From the NCBI RefSeq assembly GCF_008312835.1, contig NZ_VSKS01000032.1, positions 1 to 62,356 of the forward strand: a stretch of 62,356 bases of DNA, in the 5' to 3' direction. The position numbers and the translations under genes were made by a program. This document shows, piece after piece, positions 26,122 to 34,732 of this stretch. Every line of letters starts with the position of its first letter. Within the stretch, counting starts at the first letter, position 1. A model generated the notes under the pieces. That model had not been told where the DNA came from. It searched no databases and worked only from the letters and a program-made list of their open reading frames with translations. The DNA is from Streptomyces marokkonensis. GTDB taxonomy: Bacteria; Actinomycetota; Actinomycetes; Streptomycetales; Streptomycetaceae.

Positions 26122-26257
26122 GGGGCGCGGGGAACTGCGCGACCAGCCACGACGCACCCGCAGGCACACACGGAACCCCCAGGACCACCCGGACGGGGGC
26201 CACCAGGGGCGCGGGGAACTGCGCGACCAGCCACGACGCACCCGCAGGCGCACACGG
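26122..26257. repeat. Two direct copies of a streptomycete intergenic repeat
   Basis: A unit of about 52 bp (26122-26173 and 26206-26257) begins GGGGCGCGGGGAACTGCGCG and ends CGCAGGCACACACGG, with one base difference between copies. The third copy in the window is at 11851. The two lie in the gap between the GNAT and arfB genes, which is otherwise empty. Confidence 0.85.
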
Positions 26258-26309
26258 GTCCCCAGGGCCGGGGCCCGGGGCGGGGCGCGCCCGGGGAGGG
26301 GCACCGGGG

Positions 26310-26738
26310 TCAGCCCCAGTCCCGCGCGGAGCGCCCCCGCTTCGTCTCGGAGCGCTGCTTCTTCTCCCGCAGCCGCCGCTCGTTGATGCCCCGCGGGATG
26401 CGCGTCGGCCTCCGCGGCTTCGGCGGGGGCGCGGTCGCCTCCGCGAGCAGCGCCGCCAGCCGCACCGCGGCGGTTTCGCGATTGCGCCACTGCGAGCGGT
26501 GCTCCGAAGCGCGAACAGCGATCACCCCGTCGGTCAGCCGTCCGGCCAGCCGTTCGAGCGCCCGCTGCTTCCACACCTCGGGCAGCGCCTCGGTGCGGGC
26601 GAGATCGAAGCGCAGTTCGACCTGGGAGTCGCTGGTGTTCACATGCTGTCCACCCGGCCCGGACGACCGCGAGAAACGCCACATGAGCTCCGTCTCGGGC
26701 AGGGAGACGGAACCGCGGATGAGATAGGGACCGGACAT
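26310..26738 (-). CDS. arfB: Alternative ribosome-rescue peptidyl-tRNA hydrolase (ArfB-like)
   Basis: This 142-residue protein has a class-I release-factor-like domain with the catalytic RSSGPGGQHVNTSDSQVELR (GGQ near residue 30) and a basic C-terminal tail (RRPTRIPRGINERRLREKKQ) that would enter the mRNA channel of a stalled ribosome. It lacks the stop-codon recognition domains of RF1/RF2, so it should release peptides from ribosomes that have run off the message, as a back-up to tmRNA. It is a single-gene unit facing the GNAT gene. Confidence 0.93.
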   Translation of the reverse strand: MSGPYLIRGSVSLPETELMWRFSRSSGPGGQHVNTSDSQVELRFDLARTEALPEVWKQRALERLAGRLTDGVIAVRASEHRSQWRNRETAAVRLAALLAEATAPPPKPRRPTRIPRGINERRLREKKQRSETKRGRSARDWG

Positions 26739-26943
26739 GCCGTACAGGTTCCCGCGTCCGACAGGGTCACGTCATCCCAATAACCGGTCCCCGTAACCGG
26801 AGGCCCTGACCGGTTCCCGGAGGATCCCGCGAAACCCGGGTAAAGAAAGTAAAGCGAGCCGGAACCTCGCGTACCCCTCTCCGCGTTCAAGGTGGTAGCT
26901 GTAGCTTCTAGCCGTACGTAAACGAGGGAAGGGACTCCCAACA

Positions 26944-27519
26944 ATGGCTGTAAGCCTGTCCAAGGGTGGCAACGTCTCGCTCACCAAGGAGGCTCCGGGC
27001 CTGACCGCCGTCACCGTGGGCCTCGGCTGGGACGTCCGCACCACCACCGGCACGGACTTCGACCTCGACGCCTCGGCGATCGCGGTCAACACGCAGGGCA
27101 AGGTCTACTCGGACGCCCACTTCGTGTTCTTCAACAACAAGCAGACCCCGGACAACACCATCGTCCACACGGGTGACAACCGCACGGGTGAGGGCGCCGG
27201 CGACGACGAGGCGATCAACGTCAACCTGGCCGCGCTCCCGGCCGACATCGACAAGATCGTCTTCCCGGTCTCGATCTACGACGCCGAGAACCGTTCGCAG
27301 AACTTCGGCCAGGTGCGCAACGCCTACATCCGCATCGTCAACCAGGCCGGCGGCGCCGAGATCGCCCGCTACGACCTGTCGGAGGACGCGGCCACCGAGA
27401 CGGCCATGGTCTTCGGCGAGCTGTACCGCAACGGCGCGGAGTGGAAGTTCCGCGCGGTCGGCCAGGGCTACGCCTCGGGCCTCGTGGGCATCGCCCAGGA
27501 CTTCGGCGTGAACGTCTGA
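26944..27519 (+). CDS. terD: TerD-family tellurium-resistance/stress protein
   Basis: The 191-residue protein opens [20 protein letters not shown] and has the calcium-binding [14 protein letters not shown] and [21 protein letters not shown] motifs of TerD. These cytoplasmic proteins bind Ca2+ through acidic loops. They are linked to tellurite and oxidative stress and, in Streptomyces, to calcium-dependent development. All acidic ligand positions look intact. The ATG at 26944 follows GGGAAGGGA. A strong terminator follows at 27539, so it is monocistronic. Confidence 0.95.
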   Translation: MAVSLSKGGNVSLTKEAPGLTAVTVGLGWDVRTTTGTDFDLDASAIAVNTQGKVYSDAHFVFFNNKQTPDNTIVHTGDNRTGEGAGDDEAINVNLAALPADIDKIVFPVSIYDAENRSQNFGQVRNAYIRIVNQAGGAEIARYDLSEDAATETAMVFGELYRNGAEWKFRAVGQGYASGLVGIAQDFGVNV

Positions 27520-27538
27520 CGGACACCGTCTCCGTGAC

Positions 27539-27577
27539 GGAGCCCCCGGCCCGGCCTCCCGCCCGGCCGGGGGCTCC
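27539..27577 (+). terminator. Terminator of terD
   Basis: GGAGCCCCCGGCC pairs perfectly with GGCCGGGGGCTCC (27565-27577), 19 bp after the stop codon. Confidence 0.85.
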
Positions 27578-27621
27578 GGCGCGCACCGGGGCCTGACGGG
27601 GGCGGCACGCCGCAGGAGGCC

Positions 27622-29040
27622 TCAGGGCCTGCCCGGCCGCCCCTCCCCGTAGAGCCAGTCCGCCCAGATCGCGCCGAAGTCCTTGCCCGGCGCCGACTTC
27701 TCCACGTACGCCGTGAACTGGCCGGTGTCCGCCGTACCGTGCCGGTGCTCCGCCGCCCAGCCGCGCAGGAGGGCGGCGAAGGCGTCGTCGCCCACCGTCC
27801 GCCGGATCTTGTGCAGGACCATCGCGCCGCGCCAGTAGACGGGGGTCGCGGAGATGTGCGCCGCGTCCGGCGGCTCGGCCGGCGGGAAGGACCAGAGCGC
27901 CGCGTTGGTCTCCGCGTCCGGGAAGTACCCGCCGGCGTACAGCGAGTCGAAGGTCCGCTGCGCGGTGTCGCCGCCGTGGTCCTCCTGCCACAGCCACTGC
28001 GCGTACGTCGCGAAGCCCTCGTTGAGCCACATGTCCCGCCAGGTGCGCGGGGTCACGGAGTTGCCGTACCACTGGTGGGCGATCTCGTGCACCAGCAGCC
28101 CGGTGTCGGGGGCGCCGGGGAAGACGGGCCGGTTCTGCGTCTCCAGGGCGTAACCGGCGTCCTCCGGACGTTCGACGACCGCGCCGACGGACGAGAAGGG
28201 GTACGGACCGAAGGTCCGCTCCGCCCACGCCACGACCTCGGGAATCCGCGCCAGGACCGCGCGGCTCGCCGCCGCCTGTGAGGGGTCGACGGCCGTGTAC
28301 ACCGGCAACCCGTCCGCGGTCCTGGTGCGGTCGACCTCGTACCTGCCGATGGCGAGGGTGGCGAGGTAGCTCGCCATCGGCTCGCCGACACGCCACCGGT
28401 AGGTGGTGCGGCTCCCCTTCGTCTCCTCACCGGCCGGCTCCCCGTTGGACACCGCCCGCAGCCCCTCGGGCACCGTCACCGCGATGCTGTACGTCGCCTT
28501 GTCGGAGGGGTGGTGGTTGCCCGGGAACCACGCCATGGAGCCCGTCGGCTGCCCCAGGGCCAGCGCCCCGTCGGCGGTGCGCAGCCAGCCCTCCTCGGAG
28601 CCGTCCGGGTCGGTGACGGTCTCCGGGGCGCCGGAGTAGCGGACGACGACACGGAAGCGCGCGTCCCGTTCGAGTGCGCCGCGCGGCCGGACGGTCAGCT
28701 CCTGGCCGTCGCGGCTCCACCGCGCGGTCGCGCCGTCCACGGTGACGGACCCGACGTCGAGACCCTTGAGGTCCAGGTTCAGCGCGGAGAGGTCCCGCGT
28801 CGCGCGGGCGGTGATCGTCGCGGTGCCGGTGAGGTGGTGGGCGCGCGGGTCGTGGGCGAGGTCGAGGGCGTAGTGGGTGACGTCGTAGCCGCCGTTGCCG
28901 GCCTTCGGGAAGTACGGATCACCCGCACCGGCCCCGCCGGACCCGCCGGGGCCGGTCCCGGAACCGCTTCCGCACGCGGCCAGCGAGACCGTGAGCGCGG
29001 CGGCGGCGACGGTGCGGGAACGGAGGAGGTAGGAGCGCAC
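27622..29040 (-). CDS. M1-family zinc metallopeptidase lipoprotein
   Basis: The 472-residue protein has a lipoprotein signal (SLAAC, Cys23), a beta-rich M1 N-domain and a thermolysin-like catalytic domain. The zinc site is HEIAH (318-322) with Glu341 in NEGFA, and ALETQNRPVF replaces the classical GAMEN substrate strand. It lacks the long C-terminal helical domain of aminopeptidase N, as is usual for this short secreted group. It should trim peptides at the outer face of the membrane. It is divergent from the next gene across 50 bp. Confidence 0.92.
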   Translation of the reverse strand: MRSYLLRSRTVAAAALTVSLAACGSGSGTGPGGSGGAGAGDPYFPKAGNGGYDVTHYALDLAHDPRAHHLTGTATITARATRDLSALNLDLKGLDVGSVTVDGATARWSRDGQELTVRPRGALERDARFRVVVRYSGAPETVTDPDGSEEGWLRTADGALALGQPTGSMAWFPGNHHPSDKATYSIAVTVPEGLRAVSNGEPAGEETKGSRTTYRWRVGEPMASYLATLAIGRYEVDRTRTADGLPVYTAVDPSQAAASRAVLARIPEVVAWAERTFGPYPFSSVGAVVERPEDAGYALETQNRPVFPGAPDTGLLVHEIAHQWYGNSVTPRTWRDMWLNEGFATYAQWLWQEDHGGDTAQRTFDSLYAGGYFPDAETNAALWSFPPAEPPDAAHISATPVYWRGAMVLHKIRRTVGDDAFAALLRGWAAEHRHGTADTGQFTAYVEKSAPGKDFGAIWADWLYGEGRPGRP

Positions 29041-29090
29041 TTCCGGATCCTACGAGGGCGGGTGCGCCGTGCCGTGACACCATCACCCAC

Positions 29091-29591
29091 GTGCTCGACA
29101 TCGGCTACGCCCTCTCCCACCGCTTCCCCGACCCCCCGCAGACCGACTACCGCCGCGCGGACGTCCACGCCCTGCGCCACGACCTGTTCTGCGGTGACGT
29201 CTATCTCGCCGACACCGCGTCGGACCGCGAGGTGTCCACAGCCTGGGGATGGGTGCCGGTGCTCGACTTCGCGTGGGCGCTGTGCGACATCGTGGAGCGC
29301 GTCGACCGGGACCCGGCCGGCTCGCGCGCCTCGCGGCCCCAGCACGCGGAACTGGACTTCACCGAGTCCACCGACCGCCTGCTGTTCGAACGCCGCTTCG
29401 GCTGGGTGGACATCGAGGCGGAGTGGCTGCCCGCCTCCGAACCCCCGCTGACCTTCTCCCACACCGAACTACGCCGCGAGGCCCGTGACTTCCTCCACGA
29501 CCTCGTCGCCGACCTGACCGACCTCCACGACGACCTCGCCGACAACCCCGCCATCTGGACCCTCCTGGCCCGCTACCCGAGACTCCCCTGA
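29091..29591 (+). CDS. Conserved hypothetical protein
   Basis: The 166-residue acidic protein has many aromatic residues (WGWVPVLDFAWALCDIVERVD and FGWVDIEAEWLP) and a C-terminal helix (LRREARDFLHDLVADL). Proteins of this form are common in Streptomyces near regulators or kinases, but I know no function. The GTG start at 29091 is close to the divergent peptidase promoter. It is convergent with the pentapeptide gene, with 50 bp between. Confidence 0.75.
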   Translation: MLDIGYALSHRFPDPPQTDYRRADVHALRHDLFCGDVYLADTASDREVSTAWGWVPVLDFAWALCDIVERVDRDPAGSRASRPQHAELDFTESTDRLLFERRFGWVDIEAEWLPASEPPLTFSHTELRREARDFLHDLVADLTDLHDDLADNPAIWTLLARYPRLP

Positions 29592-29641
29592 CCACTGCCG
29601 ATCACCGGACGGGAACACGCATCGGGCCCGCCCGCCCCCGC

Positions 29642-30319
29642 TCACCCCTCCACCCTGATCCCCAGCTCCCCCGCCAGCACCGGTGCCAGGTCCAGGAGCT
29701 GGGTCGTGCTGATCAGCGCCCCCGACAGCCGGTCCACCCCCCTCGCGATCTCCAGCGCGGCCGCGCCCCGCAGGTCGACGTCCTTCAGCGTGGCCCCCGA
29801 AAGGTCCGCGCCCTTCAGCGCGCAGTCCACGAACTCCACGCGCTCCAGACGTGCCCCGCCGAAGTCCGGCTCCACCAGCACACAGCCCTCGAAGACCACG
29901 TCCTTGAGCCGGGCCCCGCGCAGGTTCAAAAAGTCGATCTTGCCGCCGCGGATCAGCACCCGCTCCAGCGCCGCCCCGTGCAACTGCGTCCCCCCGAGCC
30001 GCGCGCCGGTCAGCTCGACGTCGCGCAGGGTCGCCTCGGCGAGGTCGGTGCCCACGCCCCGGACACCGGCCAGGGACGAGTCCAGCACCCGCGCCCGGGA
30101 CAGCCGCGTCCCGTCCAGCGCGCACCCCGTCAGCGCGCAGTCCATGAAGCGCGCCCCGCCGCCGTCCTGCCCCGAGAGGTCCGCCTCCCGGAACTCCAGC
30201 CCGTCGTAGTCCCCGTCGGGCTCCAGCCCGCCCCCCTCGTACCGCTCCAGCGCGGGCAGCCGCAGCTCCGGCCGCCGCGCCCCCTTCACTCCCGGACCAC
30301 CCGCCGCTCCGCTCGCCAT
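29642..30319 (-). CDS. Pentapeptide-repeat protein
   Basis: The 225-residue protein is almost wholly made of A(D/N)LxX-type pentapeptides from about residue 40 (EADLSGQDGGGARFMDCAL, ATLRDVELTGARLGG and so on). It would fold as a right-handed quadrilateral beta-helix. Some relatives mimic DNA and protect gyrase, and most have no known role. The C-terminal 45 residues leave the repeat and form a helical cap (LDLAPVLAGELGIRVEG). The ATG at 30319 is used. A GTG slightly upstream is possible. Confidence 0.9.
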   Translation of the reverse strand: MASGAAGGPGVKGARRPELRLPALERYEGGGLEPDGDYDGLEFREADLSGQDGGGARFMDCALTGCALDGTRLSRARVLDSSLAGVRGVGTDLAEATLRDVELTGARLGGTQLHGAALERVLIRGGKIDFLNLRGARLKDVVFEGCVLVEPDFGGARLERVEFVDCALKGADLSGATLKDVDLRGAAALEIARGVDRLSGALISTTQLLDLAPVLAGELGIRVEG

Positions 30320-30463
30320 GACCCCATGCTGCACCCCACCACTGACAATCCACCTGACCTGGGGAAACCCCGCGCATGTCACATCCGGCGCCCTCGCTCC
30401 GTCTTCTGCGCGACAGCCGGAAGACGACGTTCGACCACCGGACGACCAAGGGAGACCCCAGCC

Positions 30464-31624
30464 ATGCACCGCATCACCGTCATCGGCGGCGGCTTCGCCG
30501 GACTCACCGCGGCCATCACCGCGGCAGAGGCGGGCGCCAAGGTCACCGTCCACGAGGCCCACCACACCCTGGGCGGCCGCGCCCGCACCGCCGACGGCCC
30601 CTACCGGACCAACGACGGACCGCACGCCCTCTACAACGGCGGCCCGCACTGGACCTGGCTGCGCCGGCGCGGCCTCATCGGACCGCTCGCCCCGCTCCCG
30701 CCCCTGGAGGCGGCCCGGCTGCGGTTCCGCCACCGGGGCGCCCTGCGCCGCACCCCGCCCTTCGCGATGCTGAGACTGCTGCGCCGCGGCGGCACGCGCG
30801 CCCCCGTCGGCACCGACTTCCTCACCTGGGCCACCGGGATCGCCGGCGAGGAGGGCGCGCGGGCCGCCGCCCACTACGCGGCGGTCGCGCTGTTCCACCA
30901 CGACCCGGGCGCCCTGTCCGCCGCGTTCGTCCAGGAACGCCTGCGCCGCGCCACCAAGCTCCCCCCGGAGGCGCACTACCCGCGCGGCGGCTGGGGCGGG
31001 CTCATCGACCGGATGGCCGCCCACGCGTGGAACCTGGGCGTGCGGATGGAGACGCTGTCCCGCGTCGACACGGTGCCCACCGACACCCCGGTGGTCGTCG
31101 CCACCTCCCTGGACTCCGCCCGCCGTCTCCTCGGCGACCCCTCCCTGACCTGGCCGAGCGGCCGCACCGTCCTGGTCGACCTCGCCGTACGCACCCGGCG
31201 CGGTGACGCGTTCGCCGTGTCCGACCTGGACGCGCCGGGCTGGCTGGAGCGGTTCACCGCCCAGGACCGCACCCTCGCCCCGGCCGGCGAGCAGCTGATC
31301 CAGGGCCAGATCCCCATCGCGCCGGGCGAGTCCAAGGCGGACGGCACCGCCCGCGCGGAGGAACTGCTGGACCTGGCCTTCGAGGGCTGGCGGGAGCGGC
31401 TCACCTGGCGGCGGCAGGCGGTGGCGAACGGCCGCACCGGCGCCGTCGACCTGCCCGGCACCAGCTGGCGCGACCGGCCCGCCGTCGACCGGGGCGACGG
31501 CGTCTACCTCGCCGGTGACCAGGTCGCCGTGCCCGGCGTGCTCTCGGAGGTGTCCTTCAACAGCGCCCTGACGGCCGTCTCGCTCGCGCTGGGCCGGAAC
31601 ACGCTTGACCTCAAGCACGCTTGA
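30464..31624 (+). CDS. FAD-dependent oxidoreductase (phytoene desaturase-like fold)
   Basis: The 386-residue flavoprotein begins MHRITVIGGGFAGLTAAITA, a dinucleotide-binding loop, followed by GGRARTADG, and ends with GVYLAGDQVAVPG, the FAD-binding C-terminal motif. This is the amine-oxidase/phytoene-desaturase type. No carotenoid genes are near, so the substrate is unknown. The start is the ATG at 30464 with GGGAGA upstream. Its last codons carry a SoxR-type operator for the next gene. Confidence 0.85.
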   Translation: MHRITVIGGGFAGLTAAITAAEAGAKVTVHEAHHTLGGRARTADGPYRTNDGPHALYNGGPHWTWLRRRGLIGPLAPLPPLEAARLRFRHRGALRRTPPFAMLRLLRRGGTRAPVGTDFLTWATGIAGEEGARAAAHYAAVALFHHDPGALSAAFVQERLRRATKLPPEAHYPRGGWGGLIDRMAAHAWNLGVRMETLSRVDTVPTDTPVVVATSLDSARRLLGDPSLTWPSGRTVLVDLAVRTRRGDAFAVSDLDAPGWLERFTAQDRTLAPAGEQLIQGQIPIAPGESKADGTARAEELLDLAFEGWRERLTWRRQAVANGRTGAVDLPGTSWRDRPAVDRGDGVYLAGDQVAVPGVLSEVSFNSALTAVSLALGRNTLDLKHA

Positions 31625-31628
31625 GGTC
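31607..31628 (+). promoter_or_regulatory. SoxR box of the downstream oxidoreductase gene
   Basis: GACCTCAAG, CACG and CTTGAGGTC form a perfect 9-bp-arm palindrome that contains the SoxR core CCTCAAG-N4-CTTGAGG. It starts within a TTGACC -35-like element (31605-31610) and overlaps the stop codon of the FAD gene. MerR-type activators bind between -35 and -10, and the position fits control of the gene at 31710. Confidence 0.85.
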
Positions 31629-31709
31629 GCACCGTGGGAGCCGTGGCGGCGCACACCGACGCCACACACCGCCGCCACACACCGGCGACCGACCCCGGGG
31701 GGATCCCAC

Positions 31710-32684
31710 ATGCACGCCATCCGTCTGCACGCCTTCGGCCCGGCCGAGAACCTCACCTACGAGGAGGTCGAGGACCCGCGGCCGGGCCCGGGCCAGGTCC
31801 GTATCGCCGTCCGGGCCGCCGGAGTCCACCTCCTGGACGCGGCCCTGCGCACGGGCATGCGCGGGCCGGGCCCCGCACCGGCCGCCCTGCCGACCATCCC
31901 CGGACGCGAGGTCGCCGGGGTGGTCGACGCGCTCGGCGAGGGCACCCCCGGGGACCTGCTCGGCCGCCGCGTGGTCGCCCACCTCGGCTTCGTGCCCGGA
32001 GGCTACGCCGAACTGGCCGTCACCGACGCCGACCGCCTGCACGAGATCCCCGGCCGGCTGGACTTCGCCCAGGCCGTCGCCATGATCGGCACGGGCCGCA
32101 CGGCCATGGGGATCGTGCAGTTCGCCGAACCGGGCCCCGGCGACGTGGTCGTCGTCCCGGCCGCGGCCGGCGGCATCGGCACGCTCCTCGTGCAGTACGC
32201 CGGGAACGCCGGCGCCACCGTCATCGGTCTGGCCGGCGGCCCCGCCAAGACGGCCCGCGTGGAGGCAGGCGGCGCCGACCTCGCCGTCGACTACACGGAC
32301 CCGCGGTGGACCGAACGGCTCGACGGCCACCGGGGCAAGGTCACCGTCGTGTACGACGGTGTGGGCGGCGACGTCGCCCGCGCGGTGGTCGGTCTCCTCG
32401 CGCCCGGCGGCCGGCACGTCGTGTTCGGCTGGTCGGCCGAGGGCCTCGACAGCGACAGCCCGTACATCGTCGAGGGCGTCTCGGTCAACGTCCTCGGCCC
32501 CGAGATGATGCGCAGGGCCGGCGGCCCCAACCCCGTCCGCACCCTCGAACTGCGCGCCCTCGCCGAGGCCGCCGAGGGCCGGCTCACCCCCGCCGTGCAG
32601 CGCTTCCCGCTCGCCGAGGCCGCCGCCGCCCACCGGGCCCTGGAGAACAGGGGCACCACGGGCAAGGTCGTCCTGGAGCCCTGA
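31710..32684 (+). CDS. Zinc-type alcohol dehydrogenase-like / quinone oxidoreductase, probable SoxR target
   Basis: The 324-residue MDR-superfamily protein has a GroES-like N-domain and a Rossmann domain with VVVPAAAGGIGTLLVQYAG near 150. Structural and catalytic zinc cysteines are missing, as in NADPH:quinone reductases. A redox-active metabolite such as a pigment is the likely inducer through SoxR, and the enzyme may reduce or detoxify quinones. I recall a homologous gene (SCO4266) among the few SoxR targets of S. coelicolor. The start is the ATG at 31710. Confidence 0.9.
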   Translation: MHAIRLHAFGPAENLTYEEVEDPRPGPGQVRIAVRAAGVHLLDAALRTGMRGPGPAPAALPTIPGREVAGVVDALGEGTPGDLLGRRVVAHLGFVPGGYAELAVTDADRLHEIPGRLDFAQAVAMIGTGRTAMGIVQFAEPGPGDVVVVPAAAGGIGTLLVQYAGNAGATVIGLAGGPAKTARVEAGGADLAVDYTDPRWTERLDGHRGKVTVVYDGVGGDVARAVVGLLAPGGRHVVFGWSAEGLDSDSPYIVEGVSVNVLGPEMMRRAGGPNPVRTLELRALAEAAEGRLTPAVQRFPLAEAAAAHRALENRGTTGKVVLEP

Positions 32685-32739
32685 CGGCGCCCGCCGAAAC
32701 CGCACGACCCGGCCGCCGTACGCCACTACCCTGCGGGAA

Positions 32740-33627
32740 GTGATCGACATTCCCGCGGAACTCGCCGCCGCACAGGAGAAGTTCAACAAGGAGGCCGGCC
32801 GGGCCTTCATCGCCGCCCTGCCGGACCTCACCGCCGCCTTCCTGGACCGCTGGGACCTGCGCCTCGCCGGGGCACCCATGCACGGTGTCAGCGCCCTGGT
32901 CCTCCCCGTCGACCGGGCGGACGGCACACCGGCGGTGCTGAAGCTCCAGATCCGCGACCACGAGAGCGAGGGCGAGCCGGTCGCCCTGCGCCTGTGGAAC
33001 GGCGACGGAGCGGTCCGCCTGCTCGACCACGACGAACCCACCGGCACCATGCTCCTGGAACGCCTCGACGCCTCCCGGATGCTCGCCCACCAGCCGGACG
33101 TCCACGAGGGCGTCCTGGTGATCGCACGCCTCCTCGCCCACCTCCACGCCACCACGGCGCCCGAGGGCATGCGCCGCCTGGGCGACATGACCGCCGCCAT
33201 GCTGGAGCGGACCCCCGGGGCGCTGGACCGCGTCCCGGACCCGGCGGCCCGCCGCCTCGTCGCCGACTGTGCCGCCGCCGTACGCGAAGTGGCCGGCGAA
33301 CCCGGCGACCGTCTCCTCCACTGGGACCTGCACGACGAGAACGTCCTCGCCGCCGACCGCGCCCCCTGGCTCGCCATCGACCCCAAACCACTGGCCGGCG
33401 ACCCCGGCTTCGACCTCTGGCCCGCCCTGGCCAACAACTTCGACCCCGACGACATCGTCTGGCGCTTCGACGCCATGACCGACGTCCTCGGCCTGGACCG
33501 CGCGCGGGCGCGCGCGTGGACGTACGGGCGGGTGCTGCAGAACTGCCTGTGGGAGACCGAGGACGGCCGCCCCCTGGACGAGAACGACCTGGAGATCGCC
33601 CGCCGCCTGCGCGCCCGCACGGCGTGA
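32740..33627 (+). CDS. Aminoglycoside/hydroxyurea phosphotransferase-family kinase
   Basis: The 295-residue kinase-like protein has the Brenner motif LLHWDLHDENVLAADR (catalytic Asp near 205) and the metal motif IDPKPLAGDPGFDLWP. The layout matches the APH(6)/hydroxyurea phosphotransferase group. Several members inactivate streptomycin or hydroxyurea, but the chromosomal copies of Streptomyces often have no proven antibiotic substrate. The GTG start follows GCGGGAA. A short tandem repeat begins over its stop codon (CGGCGTGAGGCGTCG twice, 33620-33652). Confidence 0.86.
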   Translation: MIDIPAELAAAQEKFNKEAGRAFIAALPDLTAAFLDRWDLRLAGAPMHGVSALVLPVDRADGTPAVLKLQIRDHESEGEPVALRLWNGDGAVRLLDHDEPTGTMLLERLDASRMLAHQPDVHEGVLVIARLLAHLHATTAPEGMRRLGDMTAAMLERTPGALDRVPDPAARRLVADCAAAVREVAGEPGDRLLHWDLHDENVLAADRAPWLAIDPKPLAGDPGFDLWPALANNFDPDDIVWRFDAMTDVLGLDRARARAWTYGRVLQNCLWETEDGRPLDENDLEIARRLRARTA

Positions 33628-33663
33628 GGCGTCGTACGGCGTGAGGCGTCGCACGGCATGAGA

Positions 33664-33696
33664 CATCCCGGGCCGAAGACGTCCCGGCCCGGGATG
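33664..33696 (+). terminator. Terminator before the integrated element
   Basis: CATCCCGGGCCG and CGGCCCGGGATG pair around a short loop, ending six bases before the left attachment repeat. It isolates the kinase gene from the element. Confidence 0.8.
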
Positions 33697-33701
33697 AGGT
33701 G

Positions 33702-33744
33702 GAGCCCCCTGTCGGATTCGAACCGACGACCTACGCATTACAAG
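33702..33744. repeat. attL: 43-bp copy of the 3' half of tRNA-Thr
   Basis: The 43 bases are identical to 49469-49511 and run from the anticodon loop to the 3' end of the tRNA-Thr gene (GCCCCCTGTCGGATTCGAAC and onward). There is no 5' half here, so this is the original chromosomal tRNA end displaced by integration. Confidence 0.95.
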
Positions 33745-33813
33745 GTCTCTCGTGACGTCTTCCTGATCAGCGGTTCGCGCCGGGAAGCCGCTTGAGCTGC
33801 GCGTTTGCAGTCT

Positions 33814-33871
33814 CGGACTGTCTCGTGATCTCCCGGACTGTCTCGGCACCATGTGTACGGCATGTGTACGG
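33814..33871. promoter_or_regulatory. Integrase arm-type and direct repeats at the left end
   Basis: CGGACTGTCTCG occurs at 33814-33825 and 33834-33845. ATGTGTACGG occurs at 33851-33860 and 33862-33871. The latter is found again near the right end (49395-49404), as expected for arm sites bound by a tyrosine integrase or Xis. Confidence 0.6.
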
Positions 33872-33909
33872 GAAGCCTCCCGGACTACATTCTCAGAATC
33901 TCGCGTGAG

Positions 33910-33941
33910 GTATTCATTCTGAATACTCGACGTGCTACGGT
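33910..33941 (+). promoter_or_regulatory. Operator and promoter of the transfer operon
   Basis: GTATTC-N5-GAATAC (33910-33926) covers a -35-like TTCATT (33913-33918). TACGGT (33936-33941) follows exactly 17 bp later. The same geometry is seen at 47540-47571. A leader with a small hairpin (GCTTCC/GGAAGC, 33951-33966) runs to the first gene. The XRE protein of the element is the likely repressor. Confidence 0.7.
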
Positions 33942-34034
33942 GACGTCATCGCTTCCAAACGGAAGCGGCCCCAACCCGGTGTTCCCGCACCGTGAAGGGG
34001 CCTGACGGATCACCTGACAACCCAGGAGACCGCT

Positions 34035-34583
34035 ATGGCTCAGTCTGCCATCAGCCAGCACGTCGCCGCCCTCATGGGCTCCATCCCGCAGCAGCCGGCG
34101 GCCCCCGCGGTCGAGGAGCCGCGCACGTGGTCGTTCATCAACCGCTACACGGGCGAGCGCATGCACGTCACGTGCATGCAGGGCTGCACCCTCGACCACA
34201 CCCGCGAGTCCGGCCGGCACCTGTTCCCGGAGGACGTGTGGTGCTGGACGACGCCGGAGCCGCTGACGCTGCCGGTGAACACGAACGGCCGGCCGGAGGA
34301 GTTCGCCGTCCTGTCGACGGTCATCAAGGTCGAGCCGTGGTCGAGCAAGGTCGCCGAGCGTCTGCCGTATGCGGTGGTCGAGCTGGTCGACGACCACTTC
34401 GTTGAGGGCCTGGACCCGGACGGCCTGGAGACGGTCATCAACTCGCTGCAGGAGCGGCTGGAGCAGATGCGGGCGACGCACCGCCGTCTGGTCGAGGTCC
34501 GCGAGGAGTACATGCGGCGGGGCCGCACGGTCCGTTCGCAGGCTGACGAGGCCCTGCGCCGTGTCCGTGGGGAGGCCGTCTGA
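34035..34583 (+). CDS. DUF6907-like protein, first gene of the transfer operon
   Basis: The 182-residue protein has a Cys/His cluster (CMQGCTLDH, about 47-55), a central beta-rich part (VWCWTTPEPLTLPVN) and a C-terminal coiled coil (about 132-178, rich in Arg and Glu). Proteins with this CxxxCxxDH opening are a recurrent accessory gene of actinomycete integrative elements. I associate them with DUF6907, whose role is unknown. A second, related copy follows two genes later. The ATG at 34035 has AGGAG nine bases upstream. The stop overlaps the next start as TGATG. Confidence 0.75.
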   Translation: MAQSAISQHVAALMGSIPQQPAAPAVEEPRTWSFINRYTGERMHVTCMQGCTLDHTRESGRHLFPEDVWCWTTPEPLTLPVNTNGRPEEFAVLSTVIKVEPWSSKVAERLPYAVVELVDDHFVEGLDPDGLETVINSLQERLEQMRATHRRLVEVREEYMRRGRTVRSQADEALRRVRGEAV

Positions 34584-34732
34584 TGCCGCGCCGCAACCAG
34601 AACGTCGACCGGTCCCGCTACCTGGTCGTCGAGTCGGTCGACCTGTCGCGGGTCGAGGACACGCTGGCCCCCCGCCCGCTGCCCCGCAAGCAGGCTTCCC
34701 GCCGCCGCGCGATGCGCGTCCGGGGGTGGTGA
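34583..34732 (+). CDS. Small basic protein of the transfer operon
   Basis: The 49-residue protein begins MPRRNQNVDRSRYLVVES and ends in an Arg-rich tail. It is held between two overlapping genes: its ATG overlaps the previous stop, and its TGA overlaps the next GTG as GTGA. Tight coupling makes it credible as a gene although it is short. No family is recognised. It could bind nucleic acid. Confidence 0.65.
   Translation: MPRRNQNVDRSRYLVVESVDLSRVEDTLAPRPLPRKQASRRRAMRVRGW

Noticed and set aside
33702-33744. Second tRNA-Thr gene at the left end
   Set aside because: Only the 3' half is present (anticodon stem to acceptor), with no D arm or 5' acceptor. It is an att copy.
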